A DNA stretch of 64,000 bases from Ligula intestinalis (Eukaryota; Platyhelminthes; Cestoda; Diphyllobothriidea; Diphyllobothriidae): the NCBI GenBank assembly GCA_036362985.1, contig JAYGXS010000004.1, positions 398,375 to 462,374 of the forward strand, in the 5' to 3' direction. Position numbers and translations under genes: made by a program. Positions 1-10,801 of the stretch are shown here, in pieces (within the stretch, counting starts at the first letter, position 1; every line of letters begins with the position of its first letter). Below the pieces are notes generated by a model. It did not search any database. It was not told the DNA's origin and saw nothing but the letters and a program-made list of their open reading frames with translations.

Positions 1-262
1 GTGCATTGTCTAGCATTGCATCGCCATTCCTCAATTATATCTAAACCGGTCAAGCGGAGATGACACAGGCGAATGTCAGAGGCATGGTTTCACTGGCAAC
101 AATGATGAACCTGTCCAACGTAGTAGATTGGGGAGCTCAGTTCATGGCCAGCAGGTAAATATTCTCGGATTATTTCTGTCTAACGGTCTGCTCTAAAGTG
201 TTACTCTAGATAATCTGGCAACCATCTGGGATTTTGCCAAATCTTTAAAAATCGAAACATTG
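1..262 (-). repeat. Repeat X, copy 1 (window edge)
   Basis: This 262-base block reappears in inverted orientation and nearly identical at 22808-23069, and its inner 155 bases reappear at 20896-21050. All three copies end at the same inner boundary, CGAAACATTG. Copies 1 and 2 also end at the same outer base, which is the window start here and the N gap there. Bases 263-277 still read, on the - strand, as the FKGD motif that opens the Penelope endonuclease region, so X is attached to an inverted Penelope fragment. X has no long reading frame. Its nature is unknown; it could be a Penelope terminal sequence. Confidence 0.8.
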
Positions 263-276
263 TTATCACCCTTGAA

Positions 277-2110
277 GTGTCAGCGGAGAGTATGCAGCAC
301 TTTAAGTCTACACTAGTTAAATGTTCATATCAGTACTTAAACAGTGGCCAAAATCATCGGGGTCTGCTAACGAAAGCCCACATGGAGAAATTAAGACAGC
401 TCCGACAGAACAAGGAGATCCTAATAACGAGGCCAGATAAGGGAATGGGCGTTGTTCTAATGGATAGAACCGACTACATTGCGAAAATGCAATCCATTTT
501 GTCAGACGAACAAAAGTTTAGCAAGACAGCAAAGGATAAAGATCGCACGGAGGAGGTTGAAACCCAGCTGACTGATTGTCTGAAAAGACTTCAAAAGGAC
601 GGCGTCATAAGCGAATATGACTTAGAGCGTCTTCGTCCCATTGGCACGCACATACCTCGACTGTACGGTTTACCGAAGATTCACAAAGATGGCGTACCCG
701 TGCGTCCCATCCTATATATGAGAAATTCGCCATACCATGCGACAAAGAAATGGCTAGCGGACAAACTGAAACCCATACAGAGTCAACTAGCCCCATACAG
801 TTTCCGAGACACCTTCGAATTCGTGGACGGTGTGAAAGAACTCGACCTGAACGGGACAGTGATGTTTTCACTGGATGTCTCCTCCCTGTTCACAAACGTG
901 CCGGTCACAGAAACAGTAGATTACATCTGTGACTTCATTAGCTCAAATCACCAGGACATAGGAGTGCCAGTAAATGCACCCAAGGAATTGCTACTAAAAT
1001 GTACCCTGAATGTACAGTTCCTTTTTGACAAAAAGATGTACAGGCAATTAGACGGAAGAGCTATGGGCTCACCTCTGGGTCCGCTTCTAGCAAATATATT
1101 CATGGGCAAACTAGAGGCTACGCAACTTAACCACCAGATAAATAATCTGATGTATTACAAACGTTACGTAGATGACATATTTGCTGTTGCATCAGGCCAA
1201 ACCGAATTTTCAGCTCTAATGAATAAAGTGAATCAGGCGCATCCGTCTATCAAATTTACAGTAGAAGTAGAAGAATCTGGATCACTGCCATTCCTTGATG
1301 TACTACTGAGTAGAAGGGCTGATGGGAGCATTCAACGGGAGGTATATCGTAAGAGGATGTGGTCCGGGCAATGCATCCATTGTGCTAGCTTCGTACAGTT
1401 AAACTTCAAACGTAATTTAGTACGATGTTTGACGCAAAGGGCGAAAAGTATCTGCTCGAATGATAGCATAGAAGAGGAGCTAAGGATTGTTGAATGTGTA
1501 TTTTGACAAAATGGGTACCCCAATCGATTTATCGCTAAGTACATGGCTGGAAGTCCGCCAAAACCTACATTTCTAACAACAGAGAAGAAGCGAATGTTTA
1601 TCAGGGTCCCATTTCAAGGGGACGGACCAAGCGAACTTCTAAGGAGGTGCCTGAGTCAAGCTGTAGCAGCCACCTTCCCAGCAGCCAACGCCCACGTACT
1701 TTTCTCGACCACTCCCATCCTATACGGGGAGATCAAGGACAAACTGCCAGCCCGGACCACATCCATGTGCATACATTCATTTCCCTGCTCCTGTGGGGCG
1801 GGATATATTGGTCGCATGAGTCGGCGTTTTATCCAAAAGAGTCCGAGAACACACCCCAGCATGGTTAGGAAAGGGTCAACTAAAAGGTGTAAACAGTTCC
1901 ATTCTAGCCCATCTGGTAGACTCTGACCATCGCGTGGATGCCAAAGAGGCCTTCCGAGTTATATAGAAGGTACCTTCAAGCTACTCACAATTTCTTGGAT
2001 AGCGTCTCTTGGCTACGGCAGAAGTGGCTGCACTCAGGCTACGCCGACCCATCCTTTGCGCCCAAAAGAATTTCGTTGCGGCACCACAGTTACCATGGTC
2101 AAAAGCTGCT
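277..2110 (+). pseudogene. PLE-1: Penelope-like reverse transcriptase plus GIY-YIG endonuclease, one in-frame stop and a late frameshift
   Basis: The first 409 codons hold a Penelope-type reverse transcriptase. Motifs in order: LYGLPKIHK (residues 129-137), FSLDVSSLFTNVP with the first catalytic Asp (197-209), AMGSPLGPLLAN (262-273), YVDD (297-300) and LPFLDVLL (337-344). A TGA at 1504-1506 stops the frame. The same frame then continues through the FQGD linker to a GIY-YIG domain (GAGYIGR near 1800). A frameshift near 1885 moves the remainder (NSSILAHLVDSDHRVDAKEAF region) into another frame, where further stops occur. Both domains are needed for retrotransposition, so this copy is dead, though lightly damaged. 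The 5' end is fused to inverted repeat X. A C-rich tract (2190-2215) and a hammerhead-like motif follow, as expected for a Penelope 3' region. Confidence 0.9.
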
Positions 2111-2280
2111 AATCCAACAGCCAGCGGCTTAACACCTCAACCGACTACCAGTTCCCCCTAACGCTGATCAAATGTTGACCCCGTTTCGACCCCCCCCCCC
2201 ATTCCCCCTCCCCTGACAACCGTCCTACTTTTTCTACTAACGCGCATAGTCCATTCACTTAATTACGCTATAAATGTAAG

Positions 2281-2319
2281 GGCCTGATGAGAATTATCGA
2301 AAACAAACGTATGTTCGCC
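2281..2319 (+). ncRNA. Hammerhead ribozyme candidate, best copy
   Basis: The order matches a minimal hammerhead. Stem I is GGC (2281-2283) pairing GCC (2317-2319). The core box CTGATGA is at 2284-2290. Stem II is two pairs, GA (2291-2292) with TC (2297-2298), around an ATTA loop. GAA follows at 2299-2301. Stem III is AACA (2302-2305) with TGTT (2312-2315). The predicted cleavage site is after C2316 (UUC). Minimal hammerheads are known in Penelope-like elements, and this one lies about 175 bases past PLE-1. Activity is inferred, not shown. Confidence 0.65.
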
Positions 2320-2339
2320 AATTCATCTTTAAAACATAA

Positions 2340-3070
2340 GTTAAGATATTTTTGCTACTTAAATGGAATAAGCAGGCATCTATGGTAAGCTGAATAAGTT
2401 GGGTTAGATCGCCCCGTATCCGACTTCATGAAAACGTAGCTGATATCTTCGAGGTCAGCCTAATTCCTAACTGTTATTCCCGGAGAACCATCTCCCTCTC
2501 TGCAAATTCGGCTGAGAAAAATATTTAATTTTAGACGAAACCCTGCGGGAGGGTTTAGACATAAACTTGACGTGTATTGGGTCGTTTTCTGCCGATTTCT
2601 GGCCTTCCTGTCGTGATCTTAACCTGTGTGGACCTTGAGGTCGTTGCGTCGCCAGACTTACTGGCGCACGGGACATGGACCACCCACACGCTGTCCACGT
2701 GCAGGATGTCTAACGAATCACAGGCCGACCTAGCCAATGAATGCCCTGTCTCTCTGTCTACTTGCCTAACTGATCTTATACTTGCACTTGGGGCCCGGTC
2801 AATCTCCTGATTGGTCGTGTTCTCCCAAGTCAGCCTTCCTAATCTATTCGCCGTCCTGTGTGCACAATAAACTCTTTCTACTACTTTGGCCCCTACCGAC
2901 ATCTTCTCCACTAGTAACCATGCTTTGAAGTTCGCAGTTGCTGGGTTTAACTCAATTAACCCCCTGCGATAGAAGAAAATTTCAATGGATTCTTTAGCGT
3001 GCCAGTTTCATATTAAGCGGTTGAGCGTCTTTCCAAGAGCAGTAATGGCGGGAAAAGGTAACAGCATTAG
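2340..3070 (+). repeat. Repeat E, copy 1, split by a SINE-like S1 insertion
   Basis: The two parts, 2340-2500 and 2975-3070, match 5960-6190. Shared blocks are the AATAAGCAGGCAT box and the TTTCATATNAAGCGG to GGAAAAGGT box. S1 copy a occupies about 2615-2971 between them, so the SINE-like element landed in an older repeat. No coding potential. Confidence 0.6.
2615..2971 (+). mobile_element. SINE-like element S1, copy a (near full length)
   Basis: This copy aligns along about 350 bases with 9970-10316. Shared blocks include AGGTCGTTG..GTCGCCAGACTTA, GGCCGACCTAGCCAAT, CGGTCAATCTCCTGA and CACAATAAACTCTTTC. The 3' end CCCCCTGCGATA is the same in every + strand S1 copy except 9954, which ends in TTTTGCGATA. 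Flanks differ between copies, so the family is dispersed. There is no open frame and I saw no clear A/B boxes. Confidence 0.7.
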
Positions 3071-3459
3071 CAGTAAGAAGTGTGAATCGAGGTGCTAGAA
3101 TGAGGCTTTTAGTATTACGTTGTTAGTCACATCGTATTCTCTGCCTGGTCAGATGCCATAGTGCTAGCTGCCACGTGGATGAACACCATTCATAATCTGA
3201 TCAACGCCGCAATGAAATCCTCATTATTTTGCCCACCCGCCACCCCCGCTGTGCGGCGCGGTGCGCTGCTCACTTCCGATGATGGAAGCTTGAATCAAAT
3301 GTGCAAGTCGACGTAAAATAGAGCACAGGTACCTCTGTAAAACCGAAAGAATGATACTATTAGATTTATTGGTAGGGCAGATGAGCGAGACACCTAACAG
3401 AGTCTGCATAAAGCATCGAGAATACTTGCTAAGGCTTTTTCCTCCACCCCAGGGGTCAC

Positions 3460-3720
3460 GAACGTATGGTTTTCAAGCCAGGTGTGGCTTTTTTGATGAT
3501 TGCATCGGGCTCTCTCTGATAAAATTAGGATTAGAGGCTTCAGATTATTTAATTTTGGCTCCTCCAATGAGGTGCCCTCGAGGTTTATTATAGTCATATT
3601 TAATTGAATTCAATCTTAAAATATATTATATGGCTATCACTGAAATATATTTTCAAATATTTGCTTTCTTGACTCTCTAAGTCAAAAGAGTTCCCGACCT
3701 TTGCTCCAACCCAATACGTT
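3460..3720 (+). repeat. Repeat Y, partial copy
   Basis: This stretch matches the first half of the Y unit at 25370-25600 and at 23800-24000. Shared blocks include TTTTGATGATTGCATC, ACTTCAGAT..TTTTGG, CCTCCAATGA and the ACTGAAATATATTTTC box, ending at CCCGACCT. It lies far from the other Y units, so Y also occurs outside the tandem cluster. Confidence 0.6.
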
Positions 3721-3939
3721 TTTGGAACAGGCGGAGAGTAACAAATATGCATATGGCAAGTAGGTGCCAACCCATCGGTTACGAAGCTCACTCCGCCCTT
3801 GTCCCTCGCTCTCGAACTCCACAAGCAGCTGCTCAACGGCTAGCCTATATAATGGGCAAAAATACATTACCAAATAAAGAGCGTCTGAAACGGCGAAACC
3901 AGGAAATCCAAGGTTCCTAGTTAAAAACGATTGGATTTG

Positions 3940-4430
3940 GTACGGTAGATTACATATCTAATGCAAGGTTGGGGATTGGAGGATTTAACGCACACTTGAG
4001 GTTGTTTAGTTAGTTCATTGGGTTGAATTGGGTCACCAAATGTTGTTTACGAGAGTTTAATTTCGTTCAGATCAGAATATTGGGAGAAAATAGAGGCGAA
4101 AATGGGCAAAATCCAGCGCTTGTTGATATCCAAAGAATTTCCTACGCTATTAAACACTGCAGAAAAGAACTTCTTGTGTGTGCATGCTGCACTATGAAAG
4201 AAAATTCATGAAGAGCAGACACTTTTTAATTATATCTGTTCACAAAGCGGACAATTTTGTTTTGCGTCCATGAAATTGAGGTTAGCGTAATTAGAAGATA
4301 GCGCATCACTTTTGGGAAAGAAGAGCGAACTAAGTTTGAAAAATTATATTTTGCAGATCTGCCAAGTTTTGTGCCATAAAATTGAGTAATAAACTTTCAA
4401 ACGTGTTCTTTGCTATACTTTATATTAAAT
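3940..4430 (+). repeat. Repeat F, copy 1 (inverted partner at 63100-63580)
   Basis: About 490 AT-rich bases match the reverse complement of 63100-63580. Shared blocks are the GATTTAACGCACACTTGAGGT / TTGGGTTGAATTGGG region, the GAAAATAGAGGCGAAAATGGGC region, TCATGAAGAGC and GTTTTGTGCC..AGTAATAAACTT. No protein of note is encoded. The type is unknown. Confidence 0.6.
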
Positions 4431-5930
4431 TTATATTTTATATTTGATTGGTTACAAGCAAGGAATGCGTTTGAGAACTTTATCAGTATATGGCAACCAA
4501 ATTAATTGTACAATCGATATAAAGTTGGAGACAGTTAAAATAACAAACATTTTACTGGTTTGTCACGGGGCATAGCGAAACAGTTTTTTATTAAATCGAC
4601 ATTGATATTATCGCCACTCTGCTTTGTATTTGTTATTGCAGAACTTAGTCTAGAAGTAACCAAATATGCTCAAAACAGTTCCATTTTAGATACAACATTT
4701 AGATCGTTCATTTATAACAGAAAATATATCCCGAATTATTAGGTAAATCAATCCACCGGCCAAAATTTCCCATTCTCATCTTGACTTAATCAGCAAAACA
4801 ATTAAAGTACTCAGACATCAGACGCAAATATATATAAGTAAAACTTTTTTTTCAAGAGTTTACTTTTTTTAGAATTTTTTTAAATCAATCTTGAGCATAT
4901 TCATTCGCGACTTTTGTAGTGGACGTTCACTTTTCTCGGCAATGATTTCACATGATTTGGTGGTTCTGAAACTATGACACACAAAGACAGCTGCATAAGA
5001 AAAAATTTTTAAAAGCTGCTTATTGATGTAAAAGCTTTCAAAATATATCTTATTTTGAAGGTTTAGGTAAGCACATAGAATATACTCATTATTTATGGTC
5101 AATTGACTAAAGCCAGTGAAAATCGTAAAGTCTTAATGAGAATTTCATGGAAAATCTGAACCTCTTAGTAATAGAAATATCGAAATAATTACAAGAAAAT
5201 ATGGCGGAAGGCAATAACTCTTAGTGTACAAAAATGATACGTTCACAATTGTACCCGACAATTCTATTTAAAATTATTTGTCACTGATCAGCATGTCCGC
5301 AAGTGAGCTTAAGCAATATATTACTCCTGTGATCTCCAAATGGGGCATATCAAGCGAAAACGTGATTGCCTTAGTCCAACATATTTCAAGCGATGCATAA
5401 ACGAAAGAAACAACTAGCAGTTCTCGAGAAAACGTGTTCGAATACATATTCGAAAGGTAGGCTCTTCGGTAACAGCCATACATTATATTGCACGTAATAT
5501 GGAAGCAAATTTATTCGAAAACTTCACAAAACGATTATTTTTCAACGTAATTTTATTTGTGCTGTTTTATTTACTCGGTGGTTTTGCATGAACGGGCTTC
5601 TTCTACATGTAAAACCTAAGTTCACCCAGTACGCTTGACTTCCACTTTTTCGGAATTTTCCACTTTTTTAAAAAGCTGGCTTTTATATAAAATGTTATGT
5701 TCCCTTATAAATCATGATATGCCCTATTATGAAGAACGTTCATAACTTCATTGCTGTAAGACTTTAAAGGCCACAGCTTGGGCTGCATTTGAGTAAGAGG
5801 GAGTTACTTGTAAAAATCGTAGGATTGCGTGAGTTTGGCAACCTAATTTAATGGAATCCGCGGTAGTTAAACCTATACTTATTGCCTAAAGCTAATCTTG
5901 ACCTAAGCCCATTGCATGAGAAACTTATCC
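4431..5930. other. AT-rich stretch, no gene recognised
   Basis: Reading frames are short and look random, with many A/T runs. I saw no repeat partner in this window, no splice-linked frames and no structural RNA. Confidence 0.5.
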
Positions 5931-5949
5931 AGTTCAACCAAAACGCAAC

Positions 5950-6000
5950 ACTAATATAACATGCCTATCTAAATGAAATAAGCAGGCATGTTAGATTAGT
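5950..6000. other. Hairpin with 17-bp arms
   Basis: The left arm (5950-5966) and right arm (5984-6000) are complementary over 17 bases with one mismatch, around a 17-base loop. The right arm overlaps the AAGCAGGCAT box of repeat E. No coding frame crosses it. Confidence 0.7.
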
Positions 6001-6190
6001 ATAATTGACTTCCATTAGACCGCTACCGAAAGCGACGTCAGAGCAATGCAGCCTAATTGCTGTCCCAGGACAAGAATTTTCTCTCCTAAAAGATTATTTG
6101 GGTAAGATGTCACCTTTTAGAAAAACGATTAGTTTCATATGAAGCGGCTCAGCGTTTTGACAAGGGCAGAAACGGCGAGGAAAGGTGACA
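5960..6190 (+). repeat. Repeat E, copy 2, cut by a LINE insertion
   Basis: It matches 2340-2500 and 2975-3070. The match stops near 6190, where the 3' end of the I/Jockey-like LINE begins (TTGGTTGG on this strand). The LINE therefore probably inserted into repeat E. Confidence 0.55.
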
Positions 6191-8990
6191 CTGTTGGTTG
6201 GTTAGTAGCCCTTGTTGGATCAAGGGTTCCCACCGGAGTCCAAACTGGGTGCAGTTGGGAGACGGAGAAAAGCCGCGACCTCGGCTGGCTTGAGCCAAAG
6301 GTCCTCGGGGTGAGTTGGGTGCCTGGCTGGGAACTACAGTCGAAGCGATGACGGCAGTCATGCGGCGAGACGCCGCAGTCGGAATAGCAGTCGGGTATAG
6401 ACGGGTCCAGCCGGTGTTGGTACTGGCGAAGGAGCAGACAGTAGCGGCTGCGTAGCTGCGCCAGAGTACAGCGAGTAACCCTCGGGAGATGTCATTCCGA
6501 GGCCGCAATCGGAGGTGGATAGCCACCCAAAAGGACCGGGGGACGGTAACCTCGTTTTCTTCTCGACAACGACTCTCTGGTGGAGACGCTGGAAGCCTGT
6601 CTTGGTGGCAGAGCTATCAACAGGTAGATCCGTGAGAGACGAGGCAACAGCTTCCTTGTGAAGTGCTCGAATAGACGGCCGGACGTTGCGGCAGGACTCG
6701 GGAGCGGTGCAACAGTGACAATTGGGATGGCCGAGTTGCGAACAACTCCACCAGAACTGCTGGCTAAGGAGAGTGTTGTTATAGGCGACCGGTAGAACAG
6801 AAGCCTCCGCATGAACATGATCTATAGGCGACATTTTATAGCAACCCGTGATCGTGCGGAGGGCAGCGTTTTGGGCTGACTGGAGGCGGCGGAGGCTGGA
6901 AGAGCTCATCGTAGGAGACCAGATTGATGCCAGCGCCTTGAAAGCAGTCAACAAAGTCTCCTTCGCGCAGCCCCAGGATGGGCCAGCGAAGCCTTGAGGA
7001 CCTTGGTGCAGCGGCTTACTTTGCTTGCGGTCTCCCTGGCATTGTCTGCGAACGTGAAAAGCGGATCAAAACGCATGCCTAGGAGTTTGGGCTTACGGAC
7101 CAGCGGCAAAGCCTAACCGTTGATGATGATAGCCGGGTGACGATTAAACTCCTTCGGGTCCAGCGTGAAAACAGTGACGGACGACTTGGCTGCCGAGATC
7201 GTCAACCCGCGCTGGGTGAGGAAGTTTTCGACAACAGGTATAAACTCCGTGAGGCCCTGTGCAGCCTGATCAATGTTATGGTGCTGGCAGATGGACTGGC
7301 GCCAGCAATCGGGGATGATTGAACTGGCCAGCGAAACATTGAAAATGGCAGCCAGGTAGGCAGCCACCTTGGGGCCAATATGGCGCAAATGGATAGGTGT
7401 CAGGCCATCCGGTCCTTAGGCTTTCGAGACTTTTTTTTTCTGAGGCGGTGAGGATGGCATCAGCCGAAAAGGAAATGTCTGGGGGGCGGGGCTTTATGGA
7501 GGAGACGAAGAAGGGAGCGCTGGCTTTTGGGACTGGGCGCCAAGCGGGGCGAGAACAGTTTGTTCATCTTCGCGGCGATCTTACCGTTGTTGGAAATGAA
7601 CTTGCTGTCCCCGAAGCTAATAGACTGGTTAGATGTATCAGCCCGGGGTTTGGTCAGGTTGCGTAAAAGCTTCCAAGTGGCAGCTGAGTTGCCGCTGAAA
7701 TTGCAATCTGAAACTAGTTCATGCCAGCGTTGGCGTTTGCCATCGTTGATAGTCTTAGTGATTAAGCCATTTAGTTCGCCAACGCGCGGGTCACTGGCAT
7801 CACGCGCTCGTATTTCGTCTCTCTCTCGTTCCAGGCGGGAGGCTTCGGGCGGATAGTTAGGACGGAGAAGGGGAATGCGGCCGTTAGGGATGTGGTGACT
7901 TGCTGCTGCCAGGAATAGTCGACGAAGGGCTCGCTCCGCCGTGTGGACACAGGTGGGATGCGTTAGGCCATCGATCTCGGCTTCGCATTCGGTTTTGAAC
8001 GCTGCCCAATTGGCTTTCTTGAAATTAATGAAGTGCCGGTTGGGAGCCTTGATACGCTCGGTGGCGGTGGCCAATTCGAGCACAATGGGGAGGTGGTCGC
8101 TCGCTAGGCTGATTTCCGTCTTCCACATGGTGGAGACTACCAGGCTGAGACTGGCAAGGGAAATATCGGGAGAGCTGGGGGCACCGTTGGGTGGGATCCG
8201 CGTTGGGCTGTCCTCGTTGAGGACTGCAAAGGGAGATTGTCCTTGTTCATCGGCCAGGACTTCTCCCCGGGAATCGGCCGCCAAGTTGGAGCACCATAGG
8301 CCGTGGTGGGTGTTGAAGTCACCTAGCACGAAACTGTCTCCAGAAGGTAAGTAGAGAGCGATAGAGGCGGTGAAACCAGGAGGACAACTGGAAGTTGGAG
8401 GGATGTACACGTTCACCACGGTTAGCGGCATCGGGCCAATATTAAGGGAAATCGCCAGTACTTCCGTGGGATCGGCACCAAACAGGGGTAGCTGGTGATG
8501 GGCAATGGATTTGTCCACCAGGAAGGCCAAGCCACCACCTTTGTTACGGCCGCGGTAGCGACGGACGATCGTGTAATCGGCACAGGACGGGACCTTAGTG
8601 GAGTTAGACCACTTTGTCTCTTGGATAGCCGCCACAGCTATGCTGTGCGAACGCATAAAGGCCAGGAGTTGGTCAAGCTTGCCAAGTAGGCCGTTGGCGT
8701 TGAACTGGAGGATCTTTAGACCAGGCGGTGAGACAAGGTCGGGGACTAGAGGATTTGGGTTCAGGACAGGGCGGGCTGGATGCGTTGAGACCGGAGGGGG
8801 CACGGGACAGCTGGGACACGCGAAAGCGGGCGACCGATTGGCAGCTTTGGCGAGGTCACTGCAGCGGAGATGGCAGCAACCATTGCAGGAGCTGCAACGT
8901 ACAGACCAGTCGCGGCGGCCCAGACGGACTCGGCAGAACGAGCAGTACCAGAGAGGTCCAGGGTTGTCCTCAATTCCGGCGGCGAGGAGG
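6190..8990 (-). pseudogene. I/Jockey-like non-LTR retrotransposon, RT core deleted
   Basis: Read on the - strand the order is a zinc-finger N-terminus, an APE endonuclease, the start and the end of a reverse transcriptase, and a C-terminal Cys/His knuckle. The endonuclease frame (8803-7460) has LQFNANGLLG, the QETKW motif, GDFNTHHGLW and SDHLPI. At a run of T's (about 7431-7439) the frame shifts into the RT start (GPDGLTPIHLRHIGP). At about 7310 the sequence jumps from the early RT motif (PDCWRQSI) to a part that follows the catalytic centre (LTISAAKSSVTVFT). The RT palm with its Asp pair is therefore missing. The 3' part (6954-6358) ends in a DCGVSPHDC..H knuckle. Two other 3' ends of the family lie at 47132-47390 and 47800-48300. 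The clade is judged by eye. Confidence 0.85.
8820..8965 (-). pseudogene. Cys/His zinc-finger segment at the start of the I/Jockey-like LINE
   Basis: One - strand frame reads W-Y-C-S-F-C, then C-S-S-C-N-G-C-H-L-R-C, then C-P-S-C just before the proline-rich stretch that leads into the endonuclease. The spacing resembles a PHD-like finger. Some non-LTR elements carry such fingers ahead of the endonuclease. The frame differs from the longest open frame here, so a frameshift probably separates finger and endonuclease, unless the finger sits in its own ORF. Confidence 0.5.
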
Positions 8991-9084
8991 AGTCGGAGCA
9001 GCGTGGCCGGGAGGGGCTATTCCGTCATCAAATACACGGATTGGGCGGAGGGGAGAGTTGATCCAACGTAGGGAGATGGGTGTA

Positions 9085-9345
9085 GCAGACCTTGGCCGCC
9101 GGGAGGGCGGGTGGGAACGCGGACGAAGACGCGTATGCGTGTTGGAATTTCAAATGTTCGAAATCTAGATTTGGGAATGACTGGCCTATGACAGCAAGTA
9201 AATCAGAAATGAACATTCCACTGTCCCTTGCTTTTTTCGGAAACTGTTTCACCATATACTCCGGGTGGCCTTCTTGCTTGTCTTGCCATTGCTGGTTTAT
9301 CTTCGTCCCAACGCCAGCTTGAAAGTCTGAGTGCAGCCAGCCCCA
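9085..9345 (+). mobile_element. tRNA-derived SINE S2, copy 1
   Basis: The body (GGGAATGACTGGCC .. AAATCAGAAATGAACATTCCA .. CCCTTGC) matches the reverse complement of the S2 copies at 16600, 17812 and 57785. The left end has a B-box-like ATGTTCGAAATC about 20 bases before the body and a poor A-box-like GTAGCAGACCTTG upstream, the layout of a tRNA-derived SINE. Confidence 0.55.
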
Positions 9346-9814
9346 AAAATGCCGCAAACGTGACTGCCTGTTTGCAGAGTTGGTCGACTGAAAAACCCAG
9401 CAGAAGCAGAATTTCCACCAGTTAAAGCCTCATCAGCTTCACGTTCGTCTCGGGCTTACGTTCGGAAGGAATGAATGTAGTGGCTGCCGCCCGTCCGATG
9501 TCTGCCCTTGTGGGGTCCTGCTGCTGTTGACTCATGCTGCCTGCCTTTGTTCACCGCGAACTTGGCAACCGCTGCCAGAAGCCGTACGCCCCCTTTCTCG
9601 CCACAGCAAGCCTTGCACAAGCGCCAGCCAATCGGTGAACGCCTGTCCACCCGGTTGGCTACAACTTCACAGTAAACCCATCCAACAAGCAAGGCGGAAC
9701 TCACTCGGCCTTCCAACTCGGCTCGAGACGGATGCGACACTGCAGTGCTCCCTCACGGTCGTGATGGTTGAACTCAACGCCAGGCCGAGTCAACCACCTT
9801 TCAACTATCTATTT
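9346..9814. other. No gene recognised
   Basis: Open frames here overlap on both strands and match no family I know. I found no other copy of this stretch in the window. Confidence 0.4.
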
Positions 9815-9954
9815 TCCTACTTGTTCTGTACAGAATATAACCTTCTCCTACGCTGGTTCTCCAAGACTTCTCTATCTTCTCCTAAGGAACCTGTGCCTGA
9901 AAGATCGCAGTCGTTAGGGTTAAAGCTTAGTATCCTCAACAACCTTTTGCGATA
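9815..9954 (+). mobile_element. SINE-like S1, copy b (3' part)
   Basis: The 3' half is present: TTCTGTACAGAATATAAC, TCTTCTCCTAAGGAACC, then TGAAAGATCGCAG, ending in TTTTGCGATA at 9954. It is placed directly before copy c. The inverted copy at 20366 shares its TTAAGGC/GCCTTAA variant. Confidence 0.6.
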
Positions 9955-9969
9955 TTCTTTCCGGTAGTG

Positions 9970-10316
9970 GCCTCAATCTGTCTGGAGCTCAAGGTCGTTG
10001 TGGTCGCCAGACTTAATAGCGCGCGTGATGTGGACCACCCAACACGCCGTCCAACCAACCACAGGCCGACCTAGCCAATTAACGCGCTCTCCTTCTGTCT
10101 ACTGTCCTGATTGCCACTAAAACCGCACTTGGGATCCGGTCAATCTCCTGAGCGGTCGTGTCTCCCAAGTCAGACTTTTTTCAGCGTATTTCCTTTCCTT
10201 TGTGCACACAATACATTCTTTCCACTTCTTGGGACTTGACCGACTTCTCCTCTATTAAGTAGCCATGGTCTGAAGATAGCAGTTGCTGGGTTTGACTCAC
10301 TTAACCCCCTGCGATA
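9970..10316 (+). mobile_element. SINE-like S1, copy c (near full length)
   Basis: It aligns with copy a (2615-2971) over its whole length and ends in CCCCCTGCGATA. Copies b and c lie head to tail 16 bases apart, which suggests a tandem arrangement or insertion beside an older copy. Confidence 0.7.
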
Positions 10317-10489
10317 AGAACTTCAAAATGCGTTAGACATAGAGTTCCCTGGGTGGGCGTAGAGACCTCTTTCTGCTACCGAACAGTTAAATGGTGCGTA
10401 TGGATTGGTTTTGATTTCCTCTGAGGCAGATGCCGAAACTCGCGCGGCTCCATCCGCTAACGGACCGAGAGCGTGAGGCGAAAAGGAGG

Positions 10490-10801
10490 GAAACGCGGGC
10501 GGCTTCATGAACATAAACTGTGGAATGGATATCCGAAAGCCTTTATAAACAGAAGCCTACGCGTTCGGTCCCGGAGTATCCAAACGGAAACACCACCGAG
10601 GATATGGCACGCTCTGCCATACATCAAGGACGTCTCAGAAGCGACTGAGCGCATCGCTGCAGGACTAGGTGTTGGACTTGCACACCGTGTGCAGCAGACT
10701 GATGAACATGAAAGACCGGCTTAATCCCAATCAACTATCTTGTGAAGTGTATCACATCCCATGCGTAAGCTCTCCTTCTAATTACACAGGTCAAACCTTC
10801 A
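10490..10801 (+). pseudogene. PLE-2a: Penelope linker and start of GIY-YIG region
   Basis: The frames read NGYPKAFINRSLR, then LPYIKDVSEATERIAAGLG, then LSCEVYHIPC and NYTGQT. This is the stretch that in PLE-2b lies between RT and endonuclease. A frameshift near 10700 splits it, and it stops inside the GIY-YIG domain, right after the YxG motif. Confidence 0.75.

Noticed and set aside
7397..9168. Several + strand frames of 90-160 codons opposite the I/Jockey-like LINE
   Set aside because: They are antisense shadows of the GC-rich endonuclease and zinc-finger coding strand.
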